From a virus, in the IMG/VR virus record IMGVR_UViG_3300030943_000007, positions 1 to 64,000 of that record: a stretch of DNA of 64,000 bases; one strand, given 5' to 3'. The position numbers were made by a program, and so were the translations under genes. A model generated the notes under the pieces. The model worked only from the letters and a program-made list of their open reading frames with translations. It was not told the origin of the DNA and ran no database searches. This document shows, piece by piece, positions 47,208 through 54,809 of this stretch (position 1 is the first letter of the stretch; every line of letters begins with the position of its first letter).

Positions 47208-48354
47208 GTTCGCTTCTCGCGATCTGGGCCAAGGTCCACAGGCGTTCGCCCTGAGCGGCGGGGAGGTTGTCCTTGAGCTTCAGGAAGAGCTTCGCCACGA
47301 CGGCATCCCAGCTGTGTGCCTGCGGGATGATGCGGGCAGCCAGCTCGCCCTTCTCGTGGGCCTCGTTGCGGTGCTGGAAGACGTGGATCATCAGCCGGGC
47401 GAGGTCTTCGATGGACGCCCGAGCGTTGAACGTTTCTGGAAAATCAGAGCTGACCGGCTCCAGCGTGTAGGCCAGCGGGTAGGAGTAGGCAGGGTCGAGC
47501 CACTGGGTGTGGCCTGCCCAGTTGGTGGCGATGACCGTGCCTCCGGTGCTCATGAACTCCAGCGCCGGGACGTTCTTGCCCTCACCCCGGGACGGGGCCA
47601 GCAGGCAGTGCTGGACCTTGTAGAACTGGCGGACCACCTCGGTCGGCCAGATGTCGTAGAAGATCCGCAGGGAGGAGAACTCGTCACCGGTCTCCGGGTC
47701 GATGTCCCGGTACAGGTCCTCGATCTTGTGGTGCAGGCCGGGGGCAGTGGTCTTCAGGCTGAGCCGGGCCCAGCGCCAGAACTCCGCGTCCATGGTGCGC
47801 GCGAGCCGGAACGCCTCGATGGTGCGGAAGGGATCCTTGCGCTCGCTGAGCACACCGATCTGGGCGAAGTGGAACTCCTTGGTGTCCCACTCCCGGTCGA
47901 ACATGTGGGGCCACTCGGCGGGGTCGAAGCCGCCCTGAAGGACGAACAGCGGGCCGTCGAAGTAGGGCCGGAAGCAGTCCGGGTCGACGTCGGAGTAGCC
48001 GATGAAGGCGTCGAAGTTCTTCAGCCGCTTGCGCAGGTCCTTGCGAGACTTCTTGGCGAGGTTGAGCAGGTTGGAGTACTCCCACATGGTCCATGCGACC
48101 TTGACCGCTGCGTGGGGTACGACCTCGTCGGGGCACTGGAGGTTGGCCGGGTCGACGTGGTTGATGTAGAGGTCGAACGGAGCGGCCAGCTCCTTGGTCA
48201 GCAGGTTGGCCACGTCCTGCGGGAGGGGGGCGTCCACTGAGGTGGCCTGTAGGTAGACGTCGGCTCCGGCGCGCATCAATGCCTGCGCCAGTCCGATCCC
48301 ATCGTTGCCATAGCCGGAGTACCGACTCATCGGTGTGCGGAGCAACACCTTCAT
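47194..48354 (-). CDS. GT-B type glycosyltransferase (386 aa)
   Basis: The N-terminal SRYSGYGNDGIGLAQALMRAG is the glycine-rich loop of GT4-like enzymes, FAQIGVLSERKDPFRTIEAF begins the second Rossmann domain, and SRGEGKNVPALEFMSTGG (near residue 260) carries the paired glutamates that bind the sugar nucleotide. It sits inside the structural operon and so is made late, which suggests glycosylation of capsid or tail proteins. An operator-like palindrome is at 47432-47443. Confidence 0.85.
   Translation of the reverse strand: MKVLLRTPMSRYSGYGNDGIGLAQALMRAGADVYLQATSVDAPLPQDVANLLTKELAAPFDLYINHVDPANLQCPDEVVPHAAVKVAWTMWEYSNLLNLAKKSRKDLRKRLKNFDAFIGYSDVDPDCFRPYFDGPLFVLQGGFDPAEWPHMFDREWDTKEFHFAQIGVLSERKDPFRTIEAFRLARTMDAEFWRWARLSLKTTAPGLHHKIEDLYRDIDPETGDEFSSLRIFYDIWPTEVVRQFYKVQHCLLAPSRGEGKNVPALEFMSTGGTVIATNWAGHTQWLDPAYSYPLAYTLEPVSSDFPETFNARASIEDLARLMIHVFQHRNEAHEKGELAARIIPQAHSWDAVVAKLFLKLKDNLPAAQGERLWTLAQIARSEHADR
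47432..47443. promoter_or_regulatory. Intragenic operator-like palindrome
   Basis: GTTTCTGGAAAA has one mismatch; inside the glycosyltransferase gene. Confidence 0.5.
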
Positions 48355-48375
48355 CTTGGACCTCCTTGGGTCTCT

Positions 48376-48387
48376 CTTTTTGGAAAC
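48376..48387. promoter_or_regulatory. Operator-like site before the glycosyltransferase
   Basis: GTTTCCAAAAAG on the minus strand has two mismatches and lies in the gap upstream of the ATG at 48354. Confidence 0.4.
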
Positions 48388-48390
48388 TGC

Positions 48391-48900
48391 TTAGGGTACG
48401 TTCACGCCGTAGGTCATGCGGCCCATGTAGGCCCCGTCGGTGTCCCGGATGGGAGACAGGGTGGGTCCGTCCACGCGGTGGCTCCCAGCGACCACCACGC
48501 CCGTCTTGGAGGCCACCTGATCGGTGGTGCCCCAGATGTATGGCATCCCCTGCCGGGTGCCTGCGTCGGTGAGGTGCAGGTGCTTGTCGAGGAGCTTCTG
48601 GATGCGCTCGATCTTGGACTTGGCGTCGTTGACCTTGACCGAGCGGTCCTCGTTGCGGGTGGGGTCGGCCCAGATGTCGATGTAGACCCGGGGGAAGCGC
48701 ATCGTGTTGTGGTCGTTGGGGGACGTCCACGTGCCGTCCTCATTGATCACGAGCAGGCACTTGCCGGTGTTCTCCACCTTCACGTTGATCGGGTTCTCGT
48801 CGAAGATCCACGTGTCCCAGCTGATCGAGCGGCCCAGCAGCTCCCGCAGCCCAGCGTCCTGCGCGAGGTAGTTGCGGATGGCCAGAGAGAGGTCGGTCAT
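48391..48900 (-). CDS. Head-tail connector or tail terminator protein (169 aa)
   Basis: The ATG at 48900 overlaps the stop of the HNH gene; the longer frame through that gene is rejected. MTDLSLAIRNYLAQDAGLRE, then FPRVYIDIWADPTRNED and DAKSKIERIQKLLDKHLHL, matches the layout of tail terminator/completion proteins, which carry an alpha/beta fold. Its position after the gp10-like protein and before the major tail protein agrees. Confidence 0.65.
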   Translation of the reverse strand: MTDLSLAIRNYLAQDAGLRELLGRSISWDTWIFDENPINVKVENTGKCLLVINEDGTWTSPNDHNTMRFPRVYIDIWADPTRNEDRSVKVNDAKSKIERIQKLLDKHLHLTDAGTRQGMPYIWGTTDQVASKTGVVVAGSHRVDGPTLSPIRDTDGAYMGRMTYGVNVP

Positions 48901-49382
48901 TTCCGGAGTCCTTCCAAGTATCGGAGCGCGGACTGAATCCTGCTCACTGAGTCCCGGAAAGCCCCCAGTCCGGTATTGCACGAGTAGCACAGTAGGCCTC
49001 GAACACAGGCCCCACAGGAACGCTCTCCGGGGCAACAGGAATGGTCATGATCTACTGCCAACCGACGGGGAAGGCCGGTCTTCTGGTGGACGGCTGTCTC
49101 CGGCTCCTTACAGACCGCACAGCACCCGTTCTGGGATTCGAGCAGCGCGTCGTACTGGGCAGGGGTGAGGCCGTACTTGGAGAGCAGGTGGTATCCGTGG
49201 AGGTAGTCAGGGTTGCCCCTGCGCCACTTGGCATGAGTCTCCGCCGTGGCCTCTCGCGTGCTCTCGTACTGAGCCGATGACCTCCTGTTGCAACAGCTGA
49301 TGCACTCAGCTCGGTAGCCCTTGCGGTACTTGTAGAACTCGGTCAGGTCCTTGACCGCACCACACATGGTGCAGCGCTTCAC
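48897..49382 (-). CDS. HNH endonuclease, endonuclease VII type (161 aa)
   Basis: The start is a GTG at 49382 overlapping the previous TGA (MKRCTMCGAVKDLTEFY). The zinc and catalytic core is CCAVCKE, LAVDHDHSC, CVRGLLCYSCNTGLG, the endonuclease VII/HNH pattern with a Cys-rich zinc site and DHDH. The last residues EGLRK are the same as those of the upstream gene because a 20-bp sequence is duplicated at both ends. It is an inserted homing-type element. Confidence 0.9.
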   Translation of the reverse strand: MKRCTMCGAVKDLTEFYKYRKGYRAECISCCNRRSSAQYESTREATAETHAKWRRGNPDYLHGYHLLSKYGLTPAQYDALLESQNGCCAVCKEPETAVHQKTGLPRRLAVDHDHSCCPGERSCGACVRGLLCYSCNTGLGAFRDSVSRIQSALRYLEGLRK

Positions 49383-49398
49383 TTCCGGAGTCCTTCCA
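48897..49398 (-). mobile_element. HNH insertion flanked by 20-bp direct repeats
   Basis: Copies at 49379-49398 and 48897-48916 match at 19 of 20 bases and encode EGLRK plus stop. The 482-bp unit between corresponding points is exactly the HNH gene. The insertion keeps the upstream gene's end and the TGA/ATG overlap with the downstream gene intact. Confidence 0.8.
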
Positions 49399-49756
49399 GC
49401 ATCGCTTCCACCCACAGGGGGTGCAAGTCAGCCAATGGTCTCATAAAGTCGTGGTCGCCACGGGCTGCGGACTTCCCCACCCAGTGGGTGCCCCGGCGCT
49501 TCTCGTAGATGGCGTAGTCGACCGGGCCAGCTCCGCCGTACTGGATCTCACCCTCCCACGTCTCTCCGCCTCCTGAGACTGAGATCTTGCCGGACGCCTT
49601 CAGGGCTCCGGACTCCACGTGGACAGCGGCCTGAGTCTGGGCGAAGCCGAAGTCGAGCACAGCGTGCAGTGCCGCCTTGGCCTTCATGGTGGGCATCATC
49701 ATGAGGCGGTCCAGCTCGCGCTCCACGTCGGACCAGTCGGTGGTGACCTCGATCAT
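49379..49756 (-). CDS. HK97 gp10-like head-tail connector (125 aa)
   Basis: MIEVTTDWSDVERELDRLMM, then helix LHAVLDFGFAQTQAAVHVES and GPVDYAIYEKRRGTHW with a C-terminal FMRPLADLHPLW, follow the gp10-like family pattern (an alpha-beta ring protein of the head-tail interface). It overlaps neighbours on both sides. Confidence 0.7.
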   Translation of the reverse strand: MIEVTTDWSDVERELDRLMMMPTMKAKAALHAVLDFGFAQTQAAVHVESGALKASGKISVSGGGETWEGEIQYGGAGPVDYAIYEKRRGTHWVGKSAARGDHDFMRPLADLHPLWVEAMLEGLRK

Positions 49757-50205
49757 GGGACGAAGTCCTCAATGGGCTCTTCGGACGGCCAGTTCTCGCC
49801 GGTCAGCTCCTGACCGGTCTCGATGATCTGGACCTCGATGTGGTGCCTGTCGGCGAAGGCCACGACCTCGTCAGGGATCGAGCGGATCTCGAAGGTGCCA
49901 GCCACCGGGATCGCTCCGCGCTCGTTGGGGATGGTCACGATGCGGTCCCCGGCCCTGATGGGGGCGTAGGGGCCTGTGAGCATCACGCCCACCCGGTCGG
50001 GTGCCTTGCCCGCGACCATGGCAGGGAGTGCGTCCTTGCCCTCGCGGATGAAGTTCATGTCGAGTCGGCACCGCAGGAACTGGAGAGCGTCGTTGATCGC
50101 CGGGTCCGGGTCGGTGGCCTGCGAGTAGGCCATGGTGGCGACACCGTCGTCAACGGTCAGCGTGAGTCGCTCGACCCGCACTGCGGAGTTGAACAGGTGC
50201 TCCAC
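49753..50205 (-). CDS. Head-tail stopper-like protein (150 aa)
   Basis: The GTG at 50205 lies four bases after the previous stop. The protein is beta-rich with APIRAGDRIVTIPNERGAIP and FEIRSIPDEVVAF, like small barrel-type head completion proteins (gp16/stopper). Position between adaptor and gp10-like gene supports the role. No decisive motif. Confidence 0.55.
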   Translation of the reverse strand: MEHLFNSAVRVERLTLTVDDGVATMAYSQATDPDPAINDALQFLRCRLDMNFIREGKDALPAMVAGKAPDRVGVMLTGPYAPIRAGDRIVTIPNERGAIPVAGTFEIRSIPDEVVAFADRHHIEVQIIETGQELTGENWPSEEPIEDFVP

Positions 50206-50209
50206 GTCG

Positions 50210-50749
50210 TCACACCCCTTCGACGATCACCAAGGCGTTGGGGTCCCAGCCGAAGGTGGTCGAGAGGCGGCGGTCCACGGGGGACAGGTACTCCACGTTT
50301 CCGGAAAGGTGTCCGGCGATGAAGGTGCCGTCGTGCTCGAACATCTCGATGCCGCCCCGCTGGAAGTCCCCGCTCGCGCGGTCACAGACCGACAGCTGGC
50401 CGACGGCCATGTCGAACCACATGATGCCGGTCTCCAGCCCCTTCTGGGCAGCCTGAGCCACCTTCGAGTAGGAGTAGGAGCCGATGGACTCGGAGTTGAA
50501 CGGGGAGGCCTTGGCAGCCTGATACGGAGCGGAGAGGTGGATGGCGTCGGCCATGGAGATGATCGCGAAGTCAACCAGCTGCTGCTGGTCAGCCGTCAGC
50601 AGCTCGGGGTCGAAGATGCAGGTCCCGATCTTGAACAGCAGCATGGCCTGAGGGATGGCGGAGGAGGCGATGAACGTTTCAGGAAATGAGGCTGCGGGCC
50701 TGCCTGTGAACGCCGCGATCATCTCCCGGTCGTAGGTCTTGTATGCCAT
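50210..50749 (-). CDS. Head-tail adaptor-like protein (179 aa)
   Basis: The chain is helical with LLTADQQQLVDFAIISMADAIHL near the centre (read as one helix), YSKVAQAAQKGLETGIMWFD and a beta-rich C-terminus. Size and position after the head genes fit an adaptor. Two operator-like palindromes (50297 and 50676) lie within it. Confidence 0.55.
   Translation of the reverse strand: MAYKTYDREMIAAFTGRPAASFPETFIASSAIPQAMLLFKIGTCIFDPELLTADQQQLVDFAIISMADAIHLSAPYQAAKASPFNSESIGSYSYSKVAQAAQKGLETGIMWFDMAVGQLSVCDRASGDFQRGGIEMFEHDGTFIAGHLSGNVEYLSPVDRRLSTTFGWDPNALVIVEGV
50297..50308. promoter_or_regulatory. Intragenic operator-like palindrome
   Basis: GTTTCCGGAAAG has one mismatch; inside the adaptor gene. 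Confidence 0.55.
50676..50687. promoter_or_regulatory. Intragenic operator-like palindrome
   Basis: GTTTCAGGAAAT has one mismatch; near the 5' end of the adaptor gene. Confidence 0.5.
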
Positions 50750-50767
50750 CCCTCAGGTTCCCTTCTG

Positions 50768-51370
50768 TCAGGCTCGCGGCAGCGGGACTGCCCGGCCACG
50801 CCGAGCATCCTGAGCGACCATGTCGTCATCGAACGTCTCGCCGGGGAAGGCCACGAACGGCCCCGGGCTGAAGTAGTGCTTGCCCCAGCGGCGGATCTGG
50901 GCGTTGGGGTCGTTGGCGAGATCGAGCCACGACTTGCCGGTGCGGTCCTGCGTGCGCTTGAAGGCGTCGCCGCCGATCTCGAACTCCAGCTCCTGACCCC
51001 GGTACCAGTTCTCGCCGAAGGCCACGAAGCCGTCGTAGACGAAGTGGATCACGAACTTCTCGCCGTCCCCGGCCTTGGCGTACTGGGTCGGGGAGTTCTC
51101 AGCGATGATGGCGTTGCGCTTGGCCATCTTGTCCTCAAGCTCCTTGATCCGGAGCTGAGCTGCGGTCAGCTCGACCGGCTCTTCCACGACGTCGAAGGAA
51201 GGCATCGGGGCGGAGAGCATGGCCTCCAGCTCGCGGATGCGGGCCTCTTCCGGGTCCTCGGGAGCCGTGTCTGCCGGTGCCTCAGTGACCGGCGTGTCGT
51301 CGGCTGTGAGGTCGAGCAGGTCGTCGAAGTTGTCCACCAGTGCGTCCGTTGGCTTCTTGGGGTCAGCCAT
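50768..51370 (-). CDS. Unknown virion-region protein with acidic N-terminus (200 aa)
   Basis: The ATG at 51370 follows a late element by 27 bases. Residues 10-70 are acidic and helical, starting VDNFDDLLDLTADD, and the C-terminal half is a beta-rich domain (KFVIHFVYDGFVAFGENWYR, LEFEIGGDAFKRTQ). The first motif repeats the last residues of the ssDNA-binding protein, including 22 identical bases. Function unknown, likely head-associated. Confidence 0.65.
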   Translation of the reverse strand: MADPKKPTDALVDNFDDLLDLTADDTPVTEAPADTAPEDPEEARIRELEAMLSAPMPSFDVVEEPVELTAAQLRIKELEDKMAKRNAIIAENSPTQYAKAGDGEKFVIHFVYDGFVAFGENWYRGQELEFEIGGDAFKRTQDRTGKSWLDLANDPNAQIRRWGKHYFSPGPFVAFPGETFDDDMVAQDARRGRAVPLPRA

Positions 51371-51397
51371 TGTTGTTGCCCTCCCGGGGTCTCTATT

Positions 51398-51408
51398 GAA
51401 GATCGGCC
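51398..51408 (-). promoter_or_regulatory. Late element before the connector genes
   Basis: Perfect GGCCGATCTTC followed by AATAGAGAC, 27 bases upstream of the ATG at 51370. Confidence 0.75.
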
Positions 51409-51462
51409 TGTAACCGCTTGGGACAATGGTACCGGAGTCCCTACCTTGGCGCACACAGCGAC

Positions 51463-52800
51463 TCAGTAGGTGTAGACCACCATGTAGCCCGTTCCCCCGG
51501 CTCCACCGTTGCCTCCGAGGCCCGGGTTCATCCCGACGCCGCCACCGCCCCCACCTCCACCACCGAGCCCACCATTGCCGCCGTTACCTCCAGCAGCGCT
51601 TGCGAACTGGGTGACGCCACCGCCACCACCCCCGCACCCACCCTGCATGGTGTTGGCAGCAGCTCCAGCGGTTCCGGCTCCAGCAGACCCTGTGGTCGAG
51701 TCCGTGCCGACAGCGCCACCGTTGCCTGCCGTGTACGTCCCGGACTTCCCTCCGTTGCCTCCGGCGATGTTGGTGGTCGTGGCCGAGTGGGATCCTCCTG
51801 CGCCACCCCCGGATCCGCCCTTCAGGGAAGACCCTCCGTGGCTGCTGGCCACCGGGGTGGCCGCGATGCCTGCGCCTCCGGCACCTCCGAACTCTGCGTT
51901 GGCTGTGGTTGCCACAGCTGCGGTGCCCGTAACTCCTGCGCCGCCTGCGCCGTTGGTGCCTGCCGTGGGAACACCTCCGGACCCTCCCGAGGTAGACCCG
52001 ACGCTGCCCTGACCGCCTGCACCACCCCCACCGCCGCCACCTGTGACGACAGCCGTGATCGCTCCACCGTTGCCACCCCCGCCGCCGTATGCGGTCACGT
52101 AGGACCCGAAGGTCGTGTTGCCGCCAGCGCCTCCGTTACCACCAGCTGCACCAGCTGCACCACGGGCTCCAGCAGTGCCTGCGGTGCCGAGCCCAACAGC
52201 CACAGTGGAGGAAAGCTCAGAGGCAGCCATGACCCTGTGGACGCAACATCCTCCTCCTCCGCCGCCGCCACCCTTGGCAACGACCGCAGTGGCCAGAGAA
52301 GCTCCTGCACCACCGCCACCACCGCCGCCGATGGCCTCCACGATCACGACCTTGGGGGTGAAGGAGGTCGGCATGGTCCACGTTCCACCCACGGTGAAGA
52401 TCTGGACGTCGGCGTTGCCCAAGCCACCTGCGGAGAGAGGAATGCCTGCCGAGTTCGAGTGGGAGACGCCGACACCGTCCATGAACGCCATGCGCTCACC
52501 GGCAGCGAGGAGGGTGTTCTCGATGTCGTAGGAGGTCGCTCCGACCTTCTTGCGGATGGTGACCGAACTCGCAGTGGTGGCGTGCTTGTTGCTGATCGAG
52601 ATCCACTTGATGGCTCGTGTGGTGGAGACATCCGGGGCGTCACAGATGGTGGTGGTGGTGGCGGTGTTGATGGCGATCTCGTGAGAGCCCGGGAGGGCTC
52701 CGGTGTCGGTGAGGTCCGCGTAGGTGACCACCACGTCGAGGGTGGCCGTCGAGCTGGTCACCAACTCCAGCAGCTGGTCGGTCGCAGAGAGAATGATCAC
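51463..52800 (-). CDS. Glycine-rich fibre-like protein (445 aa)
   Basis: A GTG at 52800 opens a protein with a beta-rich head (residues 1-150, SHEIAINTATTTTICDAPDV) and about 290 residues of Gly-rich repeats (GGAGGNGGAGG type, runs of 6-9 glycines) ending GGTGYMVVYTY. Polyglycine type II sandwiches of this composition form the tips of some phage adhesins. Its place next to head rather than tail-tip genes suggests a head-surface fibre. Confidence 0.7.
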   Translation of the reverse strand: MIILSATDQLLELVTSSTATLDVVVTYADLTDTGALPGSHEIAINTATTTTICDAPDVSTTRAIKWISISNKHATTASSVTIRKKVGATSYDIENTLLAAGERMAFMDGVGVSHSNSAGIPLSAGGLGNADVQIFTVGGTWTMPTSFTPKVVIVEAIGGGGGGGAGASLATAVVAKGGGGGGGGCCVHRVMAASELSSTVAVGLGTAGTAGARGAAGAAGGNGGAGGNTTFGSYVTAYGGGGGNGGAITAVVTGGGGGGGAGGQGSVGSTSGGSGGVPTAGTNGAGGAGVTGTAAVATTANAEFGGAGGAGIAATPVASSHGGSSLKGGSGGGAGGSHSATTTNIAGGNGGKSGTYTAGNGGAVGTDSTTGSAGAGTAGAAANTMQGGCGGGGGGVTQFASAAGGNGGNGGLGGGGGGGGGVGMNPGLGGNGGAGGTGYMVVYTY

Positions 52801-52804
52801 GGAA

Positions 52805-53605
52805 CTACACCCCTATCCACATGCGCGCCGCAACCTGCGGGGCGGTCAATCCAGCGGCTGGAGCATCGGCCCAGATGATGTCGAAGTCTCCGTCGCTGTT
52901 CTTGGTCAACACCTGCCCTGTCCCCCCAGCTATTGGGATCGGATGGGAGGCCGTGGAGAACGCTGTCCAGCTAACGTAGTCCTGATCTGGGGGAAGGTTC
53001 CCGGGCACTGATGATGCGACAGCACTCGTGCAGTACCAGAAGTCTGTGGCTCCGACGGAGTACCGGACCACCTTCCCGATGCTGTAGGCGTTGTTCGCAT
53101 TCCAGCCGGTGTTGTCCACGGTGACGAACCCGGGCACCCAGCCAATACCTCCACCCCCGTACAGCAGGACCGAGTTCTCTTCAGGCCCCATGAGGGTCTG
53201 TGCTTCGAGAGAGGCGGCGGTTTTTCCTGCGGTGAGCAGCACCCAGAGAGCACTGGCGGAGTTGGCTTCCATCGAGGGCACGTAGCCCGTCCCGGTACCC
53301 GTCATCACAAACAGGTAGGAATCCTGAAACTCAACCGGGGCGTGGTTGACGACATCCCCTGTGGTGTACTCCGTGCCGATGTCGTAGGTGCCCCGGTACA
53401 CGAGTGTTCCGAAACTGCCTCCTACGCCCCCCGTAGGGTCAGCCCATGAGACCGCGTAGTCCGTGCCTGAGGTCTTCTCCAGCACCTGACCAGTCGTGCC
53501 ACCCACCGGGACCCCATGGATCTTGGCGTTGAGCGCGTTCAGCTTCTCCGCAGCCTTGGAGATGAGGCTGGAGAGCTGGCTCAGGGTGACGAACTCGACG
53601 GCCAT
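52805..53605 (-). CDS. Putative head-fibre protein with paralogous N-terminus (266 aa)
   Basis: The ATG at 53605 overlaps the previous stop. The first 30 residues (MAVEFVTLSQLSSLISKAAE, then KLNALNAKI) parallel those of the neighbouring protein (MAVEFTTKAQLDALNAKIAA), giving a shared helical anchoring segment. The rest is beta-rich with VPVGGTTGQVLEKTSG and IAGGTGQVLTKNSDG repeats, a form common in phage fibre proteins. Probably attached to the capsid. Confidence 0.6.
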   Translation of the reverse strand: MAVEFVTLSQLSSLISKAAEKLNALNAKIHGVPVGGTTGQVLEKTSGTDYAVSWADPTGGVGGSFGTLVYRGTYDIGTEYTTGDVVNHAPVEFQDSYLFVMTGTGTGYVPSMEANSASALWVLLTAGKTAASLEAQTLMGPEENSVLLYGGGGIGWVPGFVTVDNTGWNANNAYSIGKVVRYSVGATDFWYCTSAVASSVPGNLPPDQDYVSWTAFSTASHPIPIAGGTGQVLTKNSDGDFDIIWADAPAAGLTAPQVAARMWIGV

Positions 53606-54096
53606 CAGATGCCTGTGGTGGCTGCTTCGAGGGCGGCGGCGAGGTCAGTGACGGACACGGTGATGCCCGCGTTGGCAAGCAGCTGGGTCTGCTGGGGACC
53701 GGTCAGCGTCTGGGTGGTGTCGAACTGGAGCCGATTGCCGATGGCGGTGGTCAGCGCAGTCATCCCGGAGGCGTCAGCCGTGATGAGGTCCTGAAGCTCC
53801 TTCAGGGTGTCGTAGGCCCCACCTGCGCCCCCGAGGATCTCGGTCTTCAGTGCCGCCAGTGCGGAGGTGACCTTGGAGCCCGACCACGCCGTGGTGGTGT
53901 TGGCCGCTGCGTCGTTGATCAGGGCTGCGGAGGCGAGCAGACCTTGAAGCTCGTTGATGGCCGCAACCAGCGAGCCCTTGGCGGTCGTGGTCAGCGAGGT
54001 CAGGGAACCGATCCTGCTCGCGAGGGTGTTCAGCTTGGCTGCGATCTTCGCGTTGAGCGCGTCGAGCTGGGCCTTGGTCGTGAACTCTACAGCCAT
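53605..54096 (-). CDS. Putative head-fibre protein (163 aa)
   Basis: The ATG at 54096 has GAAGGAG upstream. The protein begins with the anchor segment shared with the next gene and continues as a long Ala/Leu/Thr-rich helix (LVAAINELQGLLASAALIND) with a predicted coiled coil. It might trimerise and carry the neighbouring protein. The role is inferred from its position after the collagen-like gene. Confidence 0.6.
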   Translation of the reverse strand: MAVEFTTKAQLDALNAKIAAKLNTLASRIGSLTSLTTTAKGSLVAAINELQGLLASAALINDAAANTTTAWSGSKVTSALAALKTEILGGAGGAYDTLKELQDLITADASGMTALTTAIGNRLQFDTTQTLTGPQQTQLLANAGITVSVTDLAAALEAATTGI

Positions 54097-54109
54097 CGTT
54101 CCTTCTCCT

Positions 54110-54370
54110 TCAGATCCCGGGAGTCATGGCGTCGAGCCAATCCTCGAATGCGGTGGTGGACACCACGTTCGGATGTGGGTCCGTGCTCTCTATGTGATCG
54201 ACCAAAGCAAGTGCCGTAGTGGTATCTGAAGGTCCTACGGGGCCTTCTGGTCCTTCGGATCCCTGTGGGCCGAAGGAGTCCTCGAAGACCTCCACGACCT
54301 CAGTGGTGTCCACGAAGATTTCAACGATGGGGTCGTCACTGGCAGCTATTTCGAGAAATACCTCGTCCAC
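54110..54370 (-). CDS. Small collagen-like protein (86 aa)
   Basis: The best start is a GTG at 54370, six bases after GGGGG; upstream codons overlap the preceding gene. The centre has FGPQGSEGPEGPVGPS, four Gly-X-Y triplets of a collagen-like repeat, between an acidic N-terminus and a helical C-terminus. Collagen-like phage proteins form short fibres. An operator-like core lies at 54348-54359. Confidence 0.65.
   Translation of the reverse strand: MDEVFLEIAASDDPIVEIFVDTTEVVEVFEDSFGPQGSEGPEGPVGPSDTTTALALVDHIESTDPHPNVVSTTAFEDWLDAMTPGI
54348..54359. promoter_or_regulatory. Operator-like site at the start of the collagen-like gene
   Basis: ATTTCTCGAAAT is a perfect palindrome keeping the TTTCNNGAAA core with both outer bases changed. 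Confidence 0.4.
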
Positions 54371-54380
54371 GACACACCCC

Positions 54381-54722
54381 CTAGTAGGTCGAGCGGGACA
54401 CATCCTTCTGGACGGCGGTCGTGCCCTTCCCGAAGGTCTTCACCCGCCCGTCGTCCATGTTGGTGCCTTGCAAATCCCAGACCCCGGCGCTCATGGTCTC
54501 GGTGGTTGCAGAAGGGATCGAGAGAGTGAGGATGCCCTGCGCGGCCCGGGTGGTGTCGACGGTGATGGTGGCCATGACGGTGTCGGCGTCGGCGTCCTTG
54601 CGGGCCTGTGCGAGCCACGACCACTGGGACAGGTCGAGAGGCTCCCCAGTGGTCTTGTCCTTGAGCCGGATGGTCTTGGAGAAGGTGTCTCCTCGCACGG
54701 GCTTCAGGTCCAGTACGAACAT
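54381..54722 (-). CDS. Small structural protein, BppU-N-like (113 aa)
   Basis: The ATG at 54722 with AGAGGAGGA upstream is preferred over a GTG 18 bases earlier. MFVLDLKPVRGDTFSKTIRL, SQWSWLAQARKD, GILTLSIPSATTETM and WDLQGT resemble the small Ig-like N-terminal domain of BppU-type or decoration proteins. It stands directly behind the major capsid terminator and its own late element, so it is likely head-associated. Confidence 0.6.
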   Translation of the reverse strand: MFVLDLKPVRGDTFSKTIRLKDKTTGEPLDLSQWSWLAQARKDADADTVMATITVDTTRAAQGILTLSIPSATTETMSAGVWDLQGTNMDDGRVKTFGKGTTAVQKDVSRSTY

Positions 54723-54744
54723 CACTCCTCCTCTCGTCACTACT

Positions 54745-54755
54745 GAAGATCGGCC
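54745..54755 (-). promoter_or_regulatory. Late element after the major capsid gene
   Basis: Perfect GGCCGATCTTC directly downstream of the major capsid terminator, 22 bases before the ATG at 54722. Confidence 0.75.
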
Positions 54756-54766
54756 TAGACAGGGGA

Positions 54767-54792
54767 AGGGCCCCCACCGAAGTGGGAGCCCT
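54767..54792 (-). terminator. Hairpin terminator after the major capsid gene
   Basis: Arms of 11 bases (AGGGCTCCCAC and its partner) with a UUCG tetraloop on the minus strand and one G-U pair, about 18 bases after the major capsid stop. Confidence 0.8.
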
Positions 54793-54809
54793 CCTTGGGG
54801 TTGGAGCGA

